The notes below the pieces were generated by a model that did not search any database, had not been told where the DNA came from, and worked only from the letters and a program-made list of their open reading frames with translations. DNA of 64,000 nt from Microbacterium elymi (lineage in GTDB: Bacteria > Actinomycetota > Actinomycetes > Actinomycetales > Microbacteriaceae), in the NCBI RefSeq assembly GCF_021582895.2, contig NZ_CP091139.2, forward strand, positions 1 to 64,000, written 5' to 3'. Each line of letters starts with the position of its first letter. Position 1 is the stretch's first letter. The translations under genes and the position numbers were made by a program. Of the stretch, positions 1-9,823 are shown one piece after another.

Positions 1-14
1 CCCGCAACACCCTG

Positions 15-1447
15 GATTTCAGGGGGTTGCGGGGATCGTGGTTTCTGAGGGTTTGAAGGAGAAGTTCTTCGAGGTCTTCGACAGCGTGGGTAATACGTCG
101 CTCGCAGCGGGCATGGTGGGTGTGAACCGACATACCGCGGCGGGGTGGGTGCGGAAGGCAGGGCGACGGGCGTCGGGTGTCGGCGGCCGCCCGCCGCACC
201 CGGGGCGGGCGGAGTATGAGCGGCTTCGGCGTGACGGCGTCACACGCCGGGATGCTGCTCAACGGGTCGGTGTCCACCTGCGCACAGCGAGAGACTGGGA
301 CCACGGCGTCCGTAGGTCGAACAATGCGCGAATCTATCCCGATGGGCGCCGGATCGACTACAACACCGGTGTGACCTCTCTTGTCGTTCCGGGCCAGTCG
401 CCGTCGCTCGCGGTTGTCGAAGCGGTGTTGCATCCGCGGTTCCTCACGATCACCGAACGTGAGCAGATCGCTGATCTGCACCGTCACGGCGCCTCGTTGC
501 GGGCGATCGGGCGGCAGCTGGGCCGGCCCGCGTCGACGATCAAACGCGAGATCGACGCGCACGGCACGGGTGGTGCGTATCGGCCACATGCGGCGCACCG
601 TACATGGGCGGGTAGCCGGGCCCGCCCGAAGCCGTCGAAACTCGCGCAGCACGGTCGGCTGCGCGACTATGTTGCGGGGAAGCTGCAATTGCAGTGGTCG
701 CCGGAGCAGATCCGCAACTCTCTGATCAAGGAGTTCCCCGACGACGAGGGCATGCGGGTGAGCACGGAGACGATCTACCAGGCGATCTACGTCCAAGCCC
801 GTGGTGGGCTACGCCGCGAGGTCGCGGACGCGTTGCGCACCAGACGCACCCGAAGGAAACCGCATAAGCGGCCGGATCAGCGCACGTCCCGGTTCGTGGA
901 CGAGATGGTGATGATCTCGGACCGACCGGCGGAGATCGATGACCGGGCCGTGCCCGGGCATTGGGAGGGCGATCTGATCGTCGGCACCCGGTCGGAGTCC
1001 GCGATCGTGACGCTCGTGGAACGCACCACCCGGTATGTGATGCTCGGGCACCTGCCCGGCGGACACACCGCAGAAGAGGTCCGTGATGTCCTGGTCCCGT
1101 TGATCGGCACCCTGCCGGAGCACCTGCGCGGATCGTTGACATGGGATCAGGGCTCGAGATGGCCGCACACAAGCAGTTCAGCGTCGCGACCGGGGTCCCG
1201 GTCTACTTCTGCGACCCGCACTCGCCCTGGCAGCGCGGTTCGAATGAGAACACCAACGGACGCCTGCGCCAGTACTTCCCCAAAGGCACCGATCTATCGG
1301 TATTCGGTCCCGAGGACCTCGAGAACGTCGCACACCGGCTCAACAGCCGACCACGCAAAACGCTCGACTGGGATACCCCAGCCGAGCGTTTGCGTGATCT
1401 ACTGACAACCAGCTAAGTCATCAGGTGTTGCGAGGACCCCTGGAATC
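15..1447 (+). mobile_element. IS30-family insertion sequence
   Basis: A full IS30-type transposase lies between imperfect terminal inverted repeats. The left end reads GATTTCAGGGG (15-25) and the right end reads CCCCTGGAATC (1437-1447), which match as inverted repeats at 10 of 11 positions. A small hairpin also lies at the left end (GCAAC at 4-8 pairing with GTTGC at 26-30). The left boundary is at the window edge, so a target-site duplication cannot be confirmed. The element stops about 95 bases before dxs. Confidence 0.75.
38..1416 (+). CDS. IS30-family transposase, frame broken once
   Basis: DDE transposase that catalyses movement of the element. A GTG start gives an N-terminal helix-turn-helix region. 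A second HTH follows (ITEREQIADLH, then STIKREI), and then the integrase core. The core shows the first Asp in GDLIVG, the second in WDQG and the Glu in NENTNGR. The corrected length is about 459 residues, long for IS30 because of the extra N-terminal HTH. One base is missing near 1156: family sequence reads WDQG-x-EMA, but here the frame shifts after WDQGS. Read literally the transposase is dead, but the same type of lesion occurs in essential genes across the window, so the break is doubtful. Confidence 0.85.
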
Positions 1448-1542
1448 TGCCTCGGACGGCGGGGCCTTTCCTTTCGAGTCCCCGAGCCTCGCGGTCTAAA
1501 CTTGTCCGGGACCCGCCGCCCGGCGGGGTCGGGGAGGCGACG

Positions 1543-3500
1543 ATGGCGATTCTGCCCACGATCTCGGAGCCCCGAGACCTGGATGCGCTCAGCCCGGCGC
1601 AGCTCACCCAGCTGGCCGCCGAGATCCGCGCGTTCCTGATCGAGAACGTAGCCCGCACCGGCGGGCATCTGGGTCCGAACCTGGGCGTGGTCGAACTCAC
1701 GATCGCGCTGCACCGCGTCTTCGACTCGCCGAACGACCCGATCGTGTTCGACACCGGGCACCAGTCGTACGTGCACAAGCTGCTCACCGGCCGGCAGGAC
1801 TTCTCCGCCCTGCGTGCCCGCGGCGGCATCGCCGGCTACCCGCAGCGCACCGAGAGCCCGCACGACGTGGTCGAGTCCTCGCACGCGTCCAGCTCGCTCA
1901 GCTGGGCCGACGGCATCTCGCGCGCCTTCGCCCGCACCGGCCGGCGCGACCGGCACGTGGTCGCCGTCGTGGGCGACGGCGCCCTCACCGGCGGGATGAC
2001 CTGGGAGGCGCTGAACAACATCTCGGACGACAACGATCGCAACCTGGTCATCGTCGTCAACGACAACGGACGCTCCTACGCGCCCACCATCGGCGGCATG
2101 GCCCGCTACCTGAACCGGATCCGCACGGCGCAGACGTACCGGCAGCTCGACGAGCGCTCCCAGCACCTGTTCCACCGGTTCGGGCCGGCCGGTCGGGCCA
2201 TGCATCGTGGGCTTGCGCGGCGGCACCCGCGGGTTCCTGTCCCGCTTCACCGGAAACCAGGCGCTGTACTCGAACCTCGACATCAAGTACCTCGGGCCGG
2301 TGGACGGGCACGACATCCCCGCCCTGGTGGAGACTCTGCGCCTGGCCAAGCAGTACGGAGCACCGGTGATCGTGCACACGATCACCGAGAAGGGCCGCGG
2401 CTACGGCCCGGCACTGCACGACGAGGCGGACCAGTTCCATGCGGTCGGCCGGATCGATCCGCGCACCGGTGAGGCGCTCGGCGGAGCCGCCGCCACGAGC
2501 TGGACCGATGCGTTCGCCAGCGAGCTCGTCGGCATCGGTGCCGAGCGGAACGACGTGGTCGCGGTCACCGCCGCGATGCTCCGCCCGACGGGTCTGCTGC
2601 CGTTCGCCCAGCGATTCCCCGATCGCGTGCACGACGTGGGGATCGCCGAGCAGCACGCCGTCGCGTCGGCCGCGGGTCTCGCGTACGGGGGCCTGCATCC
2701 GGTCGTCGCGATGTACGCCACGTTCGTCGGGCGCGCGTTCGATCAGATGCTGATGGACGTCGGCCTGCACCGCGCGGGAGTGACGTTCGTGCTGGACCGG
2801 GCGGGCGTGACCGGTCCGGACGGTCCCAGTCACCACGGCATCTGGGACCTCGCCTCACTGCAGATCGTGCCGGGGATCCGGATCGCAGCACCCCGGGACG
2901 CCGCCCGGCTTGCGCGAGGAGCTGCGCGAGGCCGTGGCCGTCGGCGACGCCCCGACGGTCCTGCGGTTCCCGAAGGGATCGGTGGCCGCAGACCTTCCAG
3001 CCCTGGAGCGGCTGGAGGACGGCGTCGACGTGCTGTCGCGCGGCGAGACCTCGGACGTGCTGCTGATCGGCATCGGACCGATGGCCCATCTGGCGATGGA
3101 TGTCGCCGACAGGCTCCGGGCGCAGGGCATCGGCGCCACCGTCATCGACCCCCGCTGGGCGATCCCCGTCCCGCCGTCGGTCGCGCAGCTGGCGGCATCC
3201 CACCGCCTGGTGATCACGATCGAGGACGGCATCCGCGTCGGCGGCATCGGCACGCGCGTGCGGCAGGTGCTCCGCGAGGCCGGGGTGGACACGGCGGTGG
3301 ATGAGCTGGGGCTGCCGGACGAGTTCATCCCGCACGCGTCGCGGGAGCAGATCCTGGCCGATGCGGGGCTGACGGCGGCCAAGATCGCGCAGGACGTCGT
3401 GGCGCAGGTGCTCGGCACGCGCATCCCGATCGCGCGGCCGCCGCTTCTCGACGACGCCGCGGCCGTGGACTGGGCGCGGGTGCCGCGCAGCGGCGACTGA
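1543..3500 (+). CDS. dxs: 1-deoxy-D-xylulose-5-phosphate synthase, frame broken twice
   Basis: Condenses pyruvate and glyceraldehyde 3-phosphate to DXP, the entry step of the MEP isoprenoid pathway; a cytosolic thiamine-diphosphate enzyme. The TPP-binding stretch [16 protein letters not shown] and the transketolase-type motif [15 protein letters not shown] are plain. The ATG start follows a GGGGAGG ribosome-binding site. Extra T bases at about 2213 and 2910 (GGCTTGCGC where GGCTGCGC is expected) split it into three frames. Removing both gives about 651 residues, the normal length. The stop is at 3498-3500. The insertion sequence lies immediately upstream and could affect or supply the promoter. 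Confidence 0.95.
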
Positions 3501-3534
3501 CGCGCGGGCGGGCACTTCTGCGGCTGTCAGCGGA

Positions 3535-4038
3535 TCAGCGCCGTGCCCGCCGCACGGCCCGCCACCACCCGAAGACGACGGATGCCGCGCAGATCGCCAT
3601 GGTGACGCCGACGAACCACCAGGCGCCCAGGAGGTCGATGAACGAGGCACCGGACGCGACGACGAACACCGCGCAGGCGGCGAGGCCGATCGCGGCGCCG
3701 AACGTCGCATAGATCGCAGCGTGGATGCGCAGATCGGCGATCGATTCCAATCGGCGCGCCAGGACCGCGACCACGGGGAGGAGGAGCAGGGCAGCGAGGC
3801 CCGCCACCACTCCGCCGATCGCGGCGGCGACGGGGAGCGCGATCACGAGCAGGCTCGTCTGTCCGAACGTCCCCCATCCGGGTCGCGGTCCGGCAATGAG
3901 GTCTCCGACGATGGTGGCCATGGCGACGGCGAAGAGCATGAGGGTGACGAACGCCAGCCACGCCACCCACGCGCCGTGCCAGAGCTCGCGGCGCGTGAAC
4001 GCCATCGGGCGCTCTGAGGCGCGGACCCCTGCACTCAT
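3535..4038 (-). CDS. small integral membrane protein of unknown function
   Basis: A 167-residue protein with about four hydrophobic spans (near residues 23-47, 60-90, 108-130 and 135-155) and a basic C-terminus (WWRAVRRARR). I do not recognise a family. It is convergent with dxs and divergent from the membrane gene at 4103. An internal ATG (MAFTRREL, 11 codons in) is an alternative start that gives a more typical membrane-protein N-terminus. The frame is intact. Confidence 0.7.
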   Translation of the reverse strand: MSAGVRASERPMAFTRRELWHGAWVAWLAFVTLMLFAVAMATIVGDLIAGPRPGWGTFGQTSLLVIALPVAAAIGGVVAGLAALLLLPVVAVLARRLESIADLRIHAAIYATFGAAIGLAACAVFVVASGASFIDLLGAWWFVGVTMAICAASVVFGWWRAVRRARR

Positions 4039-4054
4039 CCCGGTCTCGATCCCC

Positions 4055-4087
4055 GCGTCACGGCCTTGATCCTAGCGTCACGGCCTT
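4055..4087. repeat. tandem direct repeat between divergent membrane genes
   Basis: The 13-base word GCGTCACGGCCTT occurs twice, at 4055-4067 and 4075-4087. The start-to-start spacing is 20 bases, close to two helical turns. It fills the short divergent intergenic region and ends 15 bases before the ATG at 4103. A regulator binding site or a local promoter duplication is possible, but no protein can be assigned. Confidence 0.5.
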
Positions 4088-4102
4088 CGATACGGTGGAG
4101 TC

Positions 4103-4569
4103 ATGCGCTCTCGCTCGCCGGTGCCCGGCATCTTCATCGGTATCGGCGGCGTCGTGCTGGCAGCCTGGATCGCGTTCGGGCGCGCGCTGTTCGGCATCGC
4201 CGGAGAGCTCACGCTCGTGTACGCGCTGACCCTCGGAGTGATCTACGCCGTGCTGCAGGTGTTCCTCGGACGGTCAGTGGCGCGCACCGCGCAAGCGGGG
4301 ACACCGGCTGCGCGGGGCGACACTGGGCACGCTGTTCGCCTCGTGGGGCTTGCGCGGTGCTCCTGGGCCTGATGATCCCCGATGTCACGCCGGACGGCCT
4401 GCAGACGATCCTCACCGGGGCGGCCGAGCCCGGACGCGGCATCGCCATCGGGTTCGCGAACCCGCTCGGCGTGATCATGCTCGTTCTCGCGGTCATCGCG
4501 CTGGTGCTGGCCACCGGCGACGCGAAGGGACGCGCGGACGCGCCGCGCGTCGAAGAGGACGAGTACTGA
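4103..4569 (+). CDS. small integral membrane protein, frame broken twice
   Basis: Hydrophobic spans lie at the N-terminus (IFIGIGGVVLAAWIAFGRALF) and in the middle and C-terminal half (LFASWGCAVLLGLMIP; LGVIMLVLAVIALVLAT), with an acidic tail ending VEEDEY. An extra A at about 4293 (GCGCAAGCG) and an extra T at about 4350 (GGCTTGCGC) break the frame. Removing both yields one protein of about 154 residues with continuous hydrophobic character. No family recognised. It is divergent from the membrane protein at 3535-4038. Confidence 0.65.
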
Positions 4570-4578
4570 CCAGCCCCC

Positions 4579-6745
4579 TCACAGGCCGCGGATGACCGGG
4601 TGGTGGAAGGTGTCACCGGTCACGCGCTGGGACGCGCCTTCGCGGTCGAGGTAGACCGACGCGCCGCCGTCGATGAACGGCCAGCCGGCGCCGAGGATGA
4701 GACACAGGTCGATGTCCTCGACCTCGGGCACCACGCCCTCGTCGAGCATCAGCCGGACCTCGTGCGCGAGCCCGTCCTGCACGCGGCGCAGGATCTTGTC
4801 TTCGGATGCCGGAGTCTGGCCGACGGCGCCCTTGAGCACCTTCTGGGCAGGCCTTGCTCCAGCCGGTGACCCGCCCGGACTTGTCCTTCTCCACGACCTC
4901 GGCAGCTCGGCCAGCTGGTGGAAGTTCTCGGAGGCGAAGAACCGCTCCGGGAAGGCGTGCGCCATGGTGTCCTGGACGTGCGCGGCGACCTTCCACCCGA
5001 CCAGGTCGATGAGCTGGAACGGCGTCATGGGCAGCCCCAGGGGCCCGAACGCCTTCTCCACGGTCAGCAGCGGCGTCCCCTCGTAGACGGCGCGGGCCGC
5101 CTCGCCCATCACCTTCGCCAGCAGACGGTTGACCACGAATCCGGGCGCGTCGGCGGTGAGCACCGCGTTCTTGCCCAGTCCGCGCGCCACCACGAATGCC
5201 GTCGAGAGCGCGGCATCCGTCGTCGAGTCGGTCTTCACGACCTCGATCAGCGGCATCACCGCCACCGGGTTGAAGAAGTGGAAGCCGACCAGCCGCTCGG
5301 GGTGGGCCAGCTTCGATCCGATCTCGGCGACGGACAGCGACGAGGTGTTCGTGGCCAGGATCGCGTCCTCGGCGATGATCTGCTCGATCTCGCCGAACAC
5401 CTGCTGCTCGACGCCGACCTCTTCGAACACGGCCTCGATCACGAAGTCGCAGTCGGCGTACTCGCTCTTGTCGGTCGTGCCGTGGACGAGGCCGCGCAGC
5501 TTGTTCGCGGTGTCGGAGTCGATCCGGCCCTTCGCCGCCAGCTTGTCGATCTCGTCGTTGATGTAGGCGAGGCCCTTGTCCACGCGCGCCTGGTCCAGGT
5601 CGGTGATCAGCACCGGCACCTGCAGCTTGCGCACGAACAGCAGCGCGAACTGGCTGGCCATCAGGCCGGCGCCGATGACGCCGACCTTGGTGACCTTGCG
5701 CGCGAGCTCCTTGTCGGGGGCGCCCACGGGACGCTTGGCGCGCTTCTGCACGAGGTCGAAGGCATACATGGATGCCGCGAACTGGTCGCCGGTCACCAGC
5801 TCGGCGAGCGCCTCGTCCTCACGGGCGAACCCCTCCGCCCTGTCCTTGGGCGAGGTGCCGCTGCGGGCCTTCTCGAGCAGTTCGAGGGCGACATAGGGGG
5901 AGCGGGGCATCGTGCCGATGCGGCTCTCCAGCATGCCCCGGGCCATCTTGATCGCGACCGGCCACTTCACCGACCGCTCGATGCGCCCCGGCTCGTTCTT
6001 GCGCTCGACCTTGATCGTGCCGTTGAGCACTCCGTCGGCCCACCGCAGCGAGTCCTCGAGGAAGTTGGCGGGCGGGAAGATGGCGTCGAAGATGCCGTAT
6101 TCGAAGGCCCGCTGCGGCTTCAGCATCCGGTTCTGCTTGAGCGGGTTCGAGATGACGACCTCGAGGGCGTTCTCGATGCCGATGAGGTTCGGCAGCAGGT
6201 ACGAGCCGCCCCAGCCGGGGATGATGCCGAGGAAGACCTCGGGCAGGGCGATCGCGGCGGCCGAGGAGTCGACCGTGCGGTAGGCGGAGTTCAGGGCGAT
6301 CTCCAGTCCACCGCCCAGCGCGAGGCCGTTCACGAACGCGAAGGCGGGCACGCCCAGCTCGCCGAGCATCGCGAACACCTGGTGCCCGCGCTTGCGCGAT
6401 GAGCTTCGCGTTGGCCTTCGATCCGACCTTGGAGATGTCGGACAGGTCGGCGCCGGCGGCCATGATGTATTGCTTGCCGGTGATGCCGACGGCCTGGATC
6501 TCGCCCGCCGCGGCACGCCGCTGAGCCCGGTGAGCGTCGTGTGCGAGCTCGGTCAGGGTGCCCGGCCCCACGGTGTTGGGCCGGCGGTGATCGCGGCCGT
6601 TGTCCAGCGTGATCAGGGCGAGCGTGCCGCCCGAGGGCAGGCGCACGTCCTGCACGGGGGAGTGCGTGATGACCTCGTCGACGGCGAAGGCGTCCAGCGG
6701 GGTGAAGTCGATGGCGGCGTACTGCTCGGAGACAGGATTCGTCAT
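4579..6745 (-). CDS. fadB: 3-hydroxyacyl-CoA dehydrogenase / enoyl-CoA hydratase (fatty-acid oxidation alpha subunit), frame broken
   Basis: Bifunctional beta-oxidation enzyme. The N-terminal crotonase part carries the oxyanion-hole region (AAGADLSD) and FVNGLALGGGLEIAL. The central NAD-binding fold starts VTKVGVIGAGLMASQFA, and the dehydrogenase signature follows (LVGFHFFNPVAVMPLIEVV). Indels at about 4854 (extra T), 4901 (missing G) and 6392 (extra T) scramble short stretches. Corrected length is about 721 residues, normal for the family. The start is ATG at 6745, five bases after the thiolase stop, so the two genes form a co-transcribed fadAB-type pair. Confidence 0.9.
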
Positions 6746-6750
6746 GTCGG

Positions 6751-7956
6751 TCACTTCTTCTTCTTGCCGTCGTAGTTCGGGTTCTCCCAGATGACCGAGC
6801 CGCCCTGGCCCAGGCCCACGCACATCGCGGTCAGGCCGTAGCGCACGTCCGGACGCTCGGCGAATTGGGCCGCGAGTTGGATCATCAGTCGCACGCCGCT
6901 GGCGGCGAGGGGATGCCCGAGGGCGATCGCGCCGCCCCACTGGTTCACGCGCGGGTCGTCGTCGGCGATGCCGAAGTGGTCCAGCAGCGAGATGACCTGG
7001 ATCGCGAACGCCTCGTTCAGCTCGAACAGGCCGATGTCACCGATCGACAGCCCCGCCTTGCGCAGCGCCTTCTCGGTCGAGGGGATCGGACCGATGCCCA
7101 TGATCTCGGGGGCGACGCCGGCGAACGCGAACGAGACCATCCGCATCTTCGGCGCCAGCGAGAACTCCTTGACCGCGGACCCGCCGGCCAGCAGCGACAT
7201 GGTCGCCCCGTCGGTCAGCGGCGACGACGTGCCGGCCGTGACGCGGCCGTGCGGCCGGAACGGCGTCTTCAGTCCGGCGAGGTCCTCCATCGTGGTGCCG
7301 GGCCGTCGGCCCTCGTCCTCGGTGGCCAGACCCCAGGCGCCGGAGGCGTCCCTGGTGGCCACGCTGACCAGGTCGGGCTGGAACCGGCCGGCGTCGTATG
7401 CGGCCTGTGCCTTGTGCTGGCTGAGCATGCCGAACCGGTCGGCGCGCTCCTTGGTCAGGTGCGGGAACCGGTCGTGGATGCGCTCGGCCGTCACGCCCAT
7501 GTTCAGCGCGGCCGGGTCGACGAGCTTCTCGGCGACGAAGCGCGGGTTCGGATCGGCGTTGGCGCCGATCGGGTGGTGGCCCATGTGCTCCACCCCGCCG
7601 GCGAGGGCGAAGTCGTACATGCCGGTGCCGATGGACGCGGACATCAGCGCGACGCTGGTCATCGCCCCCGCGCACATGCGGTCGATCGCAAGGCCCGGCA
7701 CCGACTGCGGGAGCCCGGCCAGGAGTCCGACCGTGCGGCCCAGGGTCAGTCCCTGGTCGCCGGTCTGGCTGGTCGCGGCCACGGCGACGTCGTCGATCCG
7801 ATCCGCCGGGACGCCGGGGTTGCGCTCCATCACGCCGATGGTCGCCTTCACGGCCAGGTCATCGGCGCGGGTGTTCCAGTACATGCCTTTCTCGCCCGCG
7901 CGCCCGAACGGGGTGCGCATGCCATCGACGAAGAAGACGTCCGAGAGCTCGGCCAC
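6751..7956 (-). CDS. fadA: acetyl-CoA C-acyltransferase (thiolase)
   Basis: Thiolytic cleavage of 3-ketoacyl-CoA, the last step of beta-oxidation. The nucleophilic Cys is in AIDRMCAGAMTS. The C-terminal motifs NEAFA, GGAIALGHPLAASG and AMCVGLGQGGS hold the catalytic His and Cys. The GTG start at 7956 (VAELSDVFFVDGMRTPFG) is preceded by a GGAGG site; longer upstream reading lacks coding character. About 401 residues, normal for the family. The C-terminus ends in a lysine run (GKKKK). First gene of the fadA-fadB pair; frame intact. Confidence 0.93.
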   Translation of the reverse strand: MAELSDVFFVDGMRTPFGRAGEKGMYWNTRADDLAVKATIGVMERNPGVPADRIDDVAVAATSQTGDQGLTLGRTVGLLAGLPQSVPGLAIDRMCAGAMTSVALMSASIGTGMYDFALAGGVEHMGHHPIGANADPNPRFVAEKLVDPAALNMGVTAERIHDRFPHLTKERADRFGMLSQHKAQAAYDAGRFQPDLVSVATRDASGAWGLATEDEGRRPGTTMEDLAGLKTPFRPHGRVTAGTSSPLTDGATMSLLAGGSAVKEFSLAPKMRMVSFAFAGVAPEIMGIGPIPSTEKALRKAGLSIGDIGLFELNEAFAIQVISLLDHFGIADDDPRVNQWGGAIALGHPLAASGVRLMIQLAAQFAERPDVRYGLTAMCVGLGQGGSVIWENPNYDGKKKK

Positions 7957-8029
7957 TCTGCCTCCAAAAGTAGGGAATGGCCTCAGCCTAAGCGGCGCAT
8001 GAGGGCGGTCGGAATCGGGTGTGCCGAAC

Positions 8030-9227
8030 CTACGAAGCGGCCTCGGAGGGGTCCTCGGCCACTTGCACGGATGCGACAAAGGCATCCGCGATGATCTGTG
8101 CCGTCTGTCCAATCTGCCACGGGCGCGCGCCCAGCTCGGCGAGGGTGGCGGAGATGGCGTCGAGCGTGGGCGACTCGGGCGGCTGCCAGGCGAGGCGGCG
8201 CAAGCAGTTCGGGGGTGAGGAGGTTCTCGGTCGGCATGTGCAGCTCTTCGGCCCGAGCCTCGACGGCGGGGCGCGCCGCCTTCAGACGCCGGTCGGCGGC
8301 CGGGTTGCGATCGTGCCAGGCGCGCACCGGCGGAAGCCCATCACCGTGCACGCGCTCCAACGGAAGGTCGGTCGCGGCGCGCCCGCGCACGATGGCGTCC
8401 CACCAGCGATCCAGCTGCGTACGGCTGGCGCGTCCGGTGAACTCCTTCAACGCCGCCAGCTCGCCCTTGCTGCCCGGGTCCGCACGGACCGCGGCCACGA
8501 GAGCGCGATCCGGGACGAGCCGGCCGGGCGAGACATCCTGCCCGCGCGCATATTCCTCGCGGGTCGTCCACAGCTCCCGGGCGATCGCGAACGCGCGGCG
8601 CCCGCGGACGGTGTGCAGTCCGCTCAGGCGCCGCCAGGGATCCTCGCGCGGAGGCTTGGGCAGTCGGACCAGCTCGGCGGCGAACTCCTGGGCCGCGAAC
8701 TCCTCTTTGTCCTGGTCGGCCAGCTCGGCGGCCAGCGCATCGCGGACGTCGATCAGATGCAGCACGTCCAGCGCGGCGTACTCGAGCCACGGCTGGGGGA
8801 GCGGCCGGGTGGACCAGTCCGCGGCGGAATGCTCCTTGGCCAGCTCGATGCCGAGGGTGTCGGCGACGACGGCGCCGAGCCCGACGTGGTCGTGGCCGAG
8901 CAGGCGGGCGGCCAGTTCGGTGTCGAAGATGACCGGGGGCAGCAGGTCCAGCTCGCGCAGCGACGGAAGATCCTGGCTGGCCGCATGCAGGACCCACTCC
9001 TCGTGTCCGATCGCCGCCTGCAGCGGCGTGAAGTCGCCGATCGCGGGCGGGTCGAACAGGAACACGCCGGCACCGCGGCGGAACACCTGGATCAGATAGG
9101 CGCGCTGCGAGTACCGATAGCCGGATGCCCGCTCCACGTCGACCGCGATCGGCCCGGTCCCCGCGGCCAGCGCATCCGCCGCCTGCCGCAGCGCGTCGCC
9201 GTCGCTGAGCACGTCGTAGTCAGTCAC
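8030..9227 (-). CDS. rnd: HRDC-domain ribonuclease D, frame broken once
   Basis: 3'-5' exoribonuclease of the DEDD family, acting on tRNA and other stable RNA. The N-terminal exonuclease domain has the acidic DVE motif (GPIAVDVERASGYRYSQ), FDTELAARLLGH and the YAALDVLHL motif. An HRDC domain follows. An extra base at about 8202 (GCGCAAGCAG on the plus strand) shifts the C-terminus; removing it restores a natural end (LRRLAWQPPESPTLD through to DPSEAAS, stop at 8030). Corrected length is about 398 residues. The GTG start overlaps the stop of the DUF3000 gene by 8 bases, suggesting translational coupling. Confidence 0.88.
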
Positions 9228-9798
9228 GCATCGTCCTCCGCGCTGTGAACACCTCGATCCCTTCCGACCCCGGCGGGAGGCCTGCGAGCATGCAGACAAG
9301 TTCCGCCCAGGCCTGCACATGCCCCGACATGTCGCCCTCCGGAGACCAGGAGGCCCGCAGCTCGATCTGCGAGCCGTCGCCCTCCGCCGCCAGCGAGCCG
9401 AAGCCGCGCGACAGGGTCTTGGTCGCCGTGCCCGCCACCGCGTGGTGTCCGGCGTGGCGCGATGCGAGCGCATCCACCAGCCAGGACCAGGCGACGTCGG
9501 CCAGGAGCGGATCGCTCCCGATCTCGGGCTCCAGCGGAGCCTGTGCGAAAGTCACGATACGCCATGGACCCTGCCAGGCGTCCGGCTCGTCCGCATCGTG
9601 CAGCAGCACGAACCGGCCGGTGCCGTACAGCGATTCGCCGTCCTCGCCGGGGCGCACGTCCGCGGCCAGGGCGAACGCGTCCGGAGCCAGGCCGGTCGGT
9701 GCCGGGATCTCGCGAACCACCAGGTCGGAGCGGAACGTCGCCTCCCGCAGCTGCGCGGTGGCGCGCGGGAACGGCGTCGATTCTCGGGGGTGTGCCAC
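9220..9798 (-). CDS. DUF3000 family protein
   Basis: A 192-residue actinobacterial protein of unknown function. It usually sits next to the HRDC RNase D gene, as here, and the two coding regions overlap by 8 bases. No catalytic motif or membrane span is evident. The central region is acidic and rich in tryptophan (WQGPWRIV; WSWLVDAL). The conserved pairing suggests a role connected with RNA processing, but that is inference. Confidence 0.8.
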   Translation of the reverse strand: MAHPRESTPFPRATAQLREATFRSDLVVREIPAPTGLAPDAFALAADVRPGEDGESLYGTGRFVLLHDADEPDAWQGPWRIVTFAQAPLEPEIGSDPLLADVAWSWLVDALASRHAGHHAVAGTATKTLSRGFGSLAAEGDGSQIELRASWSPEGDMSGHVQAWAELVCMLAGLPPGSEGIEVFTARRTMRD

Positions 9799-9823
9799 GG
9801 CGACAGACTAGAGTGAAGGCTCG

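Noticed and set aside
4918..6402. A 494-residue plus-strand open frame opposite fadB
   Set aside because: Antisense shadow of a conserved enzyme; the text is a run of Leu, Gly, Asp, His and Arg without domain signal.
6500..6560. Two further compensating indels in fadB (text LTELAHDAHRAQRRAAAGEIQ)
   Set aside because: The frame is open and the text fits the family acceptably, so there is no need to call them.
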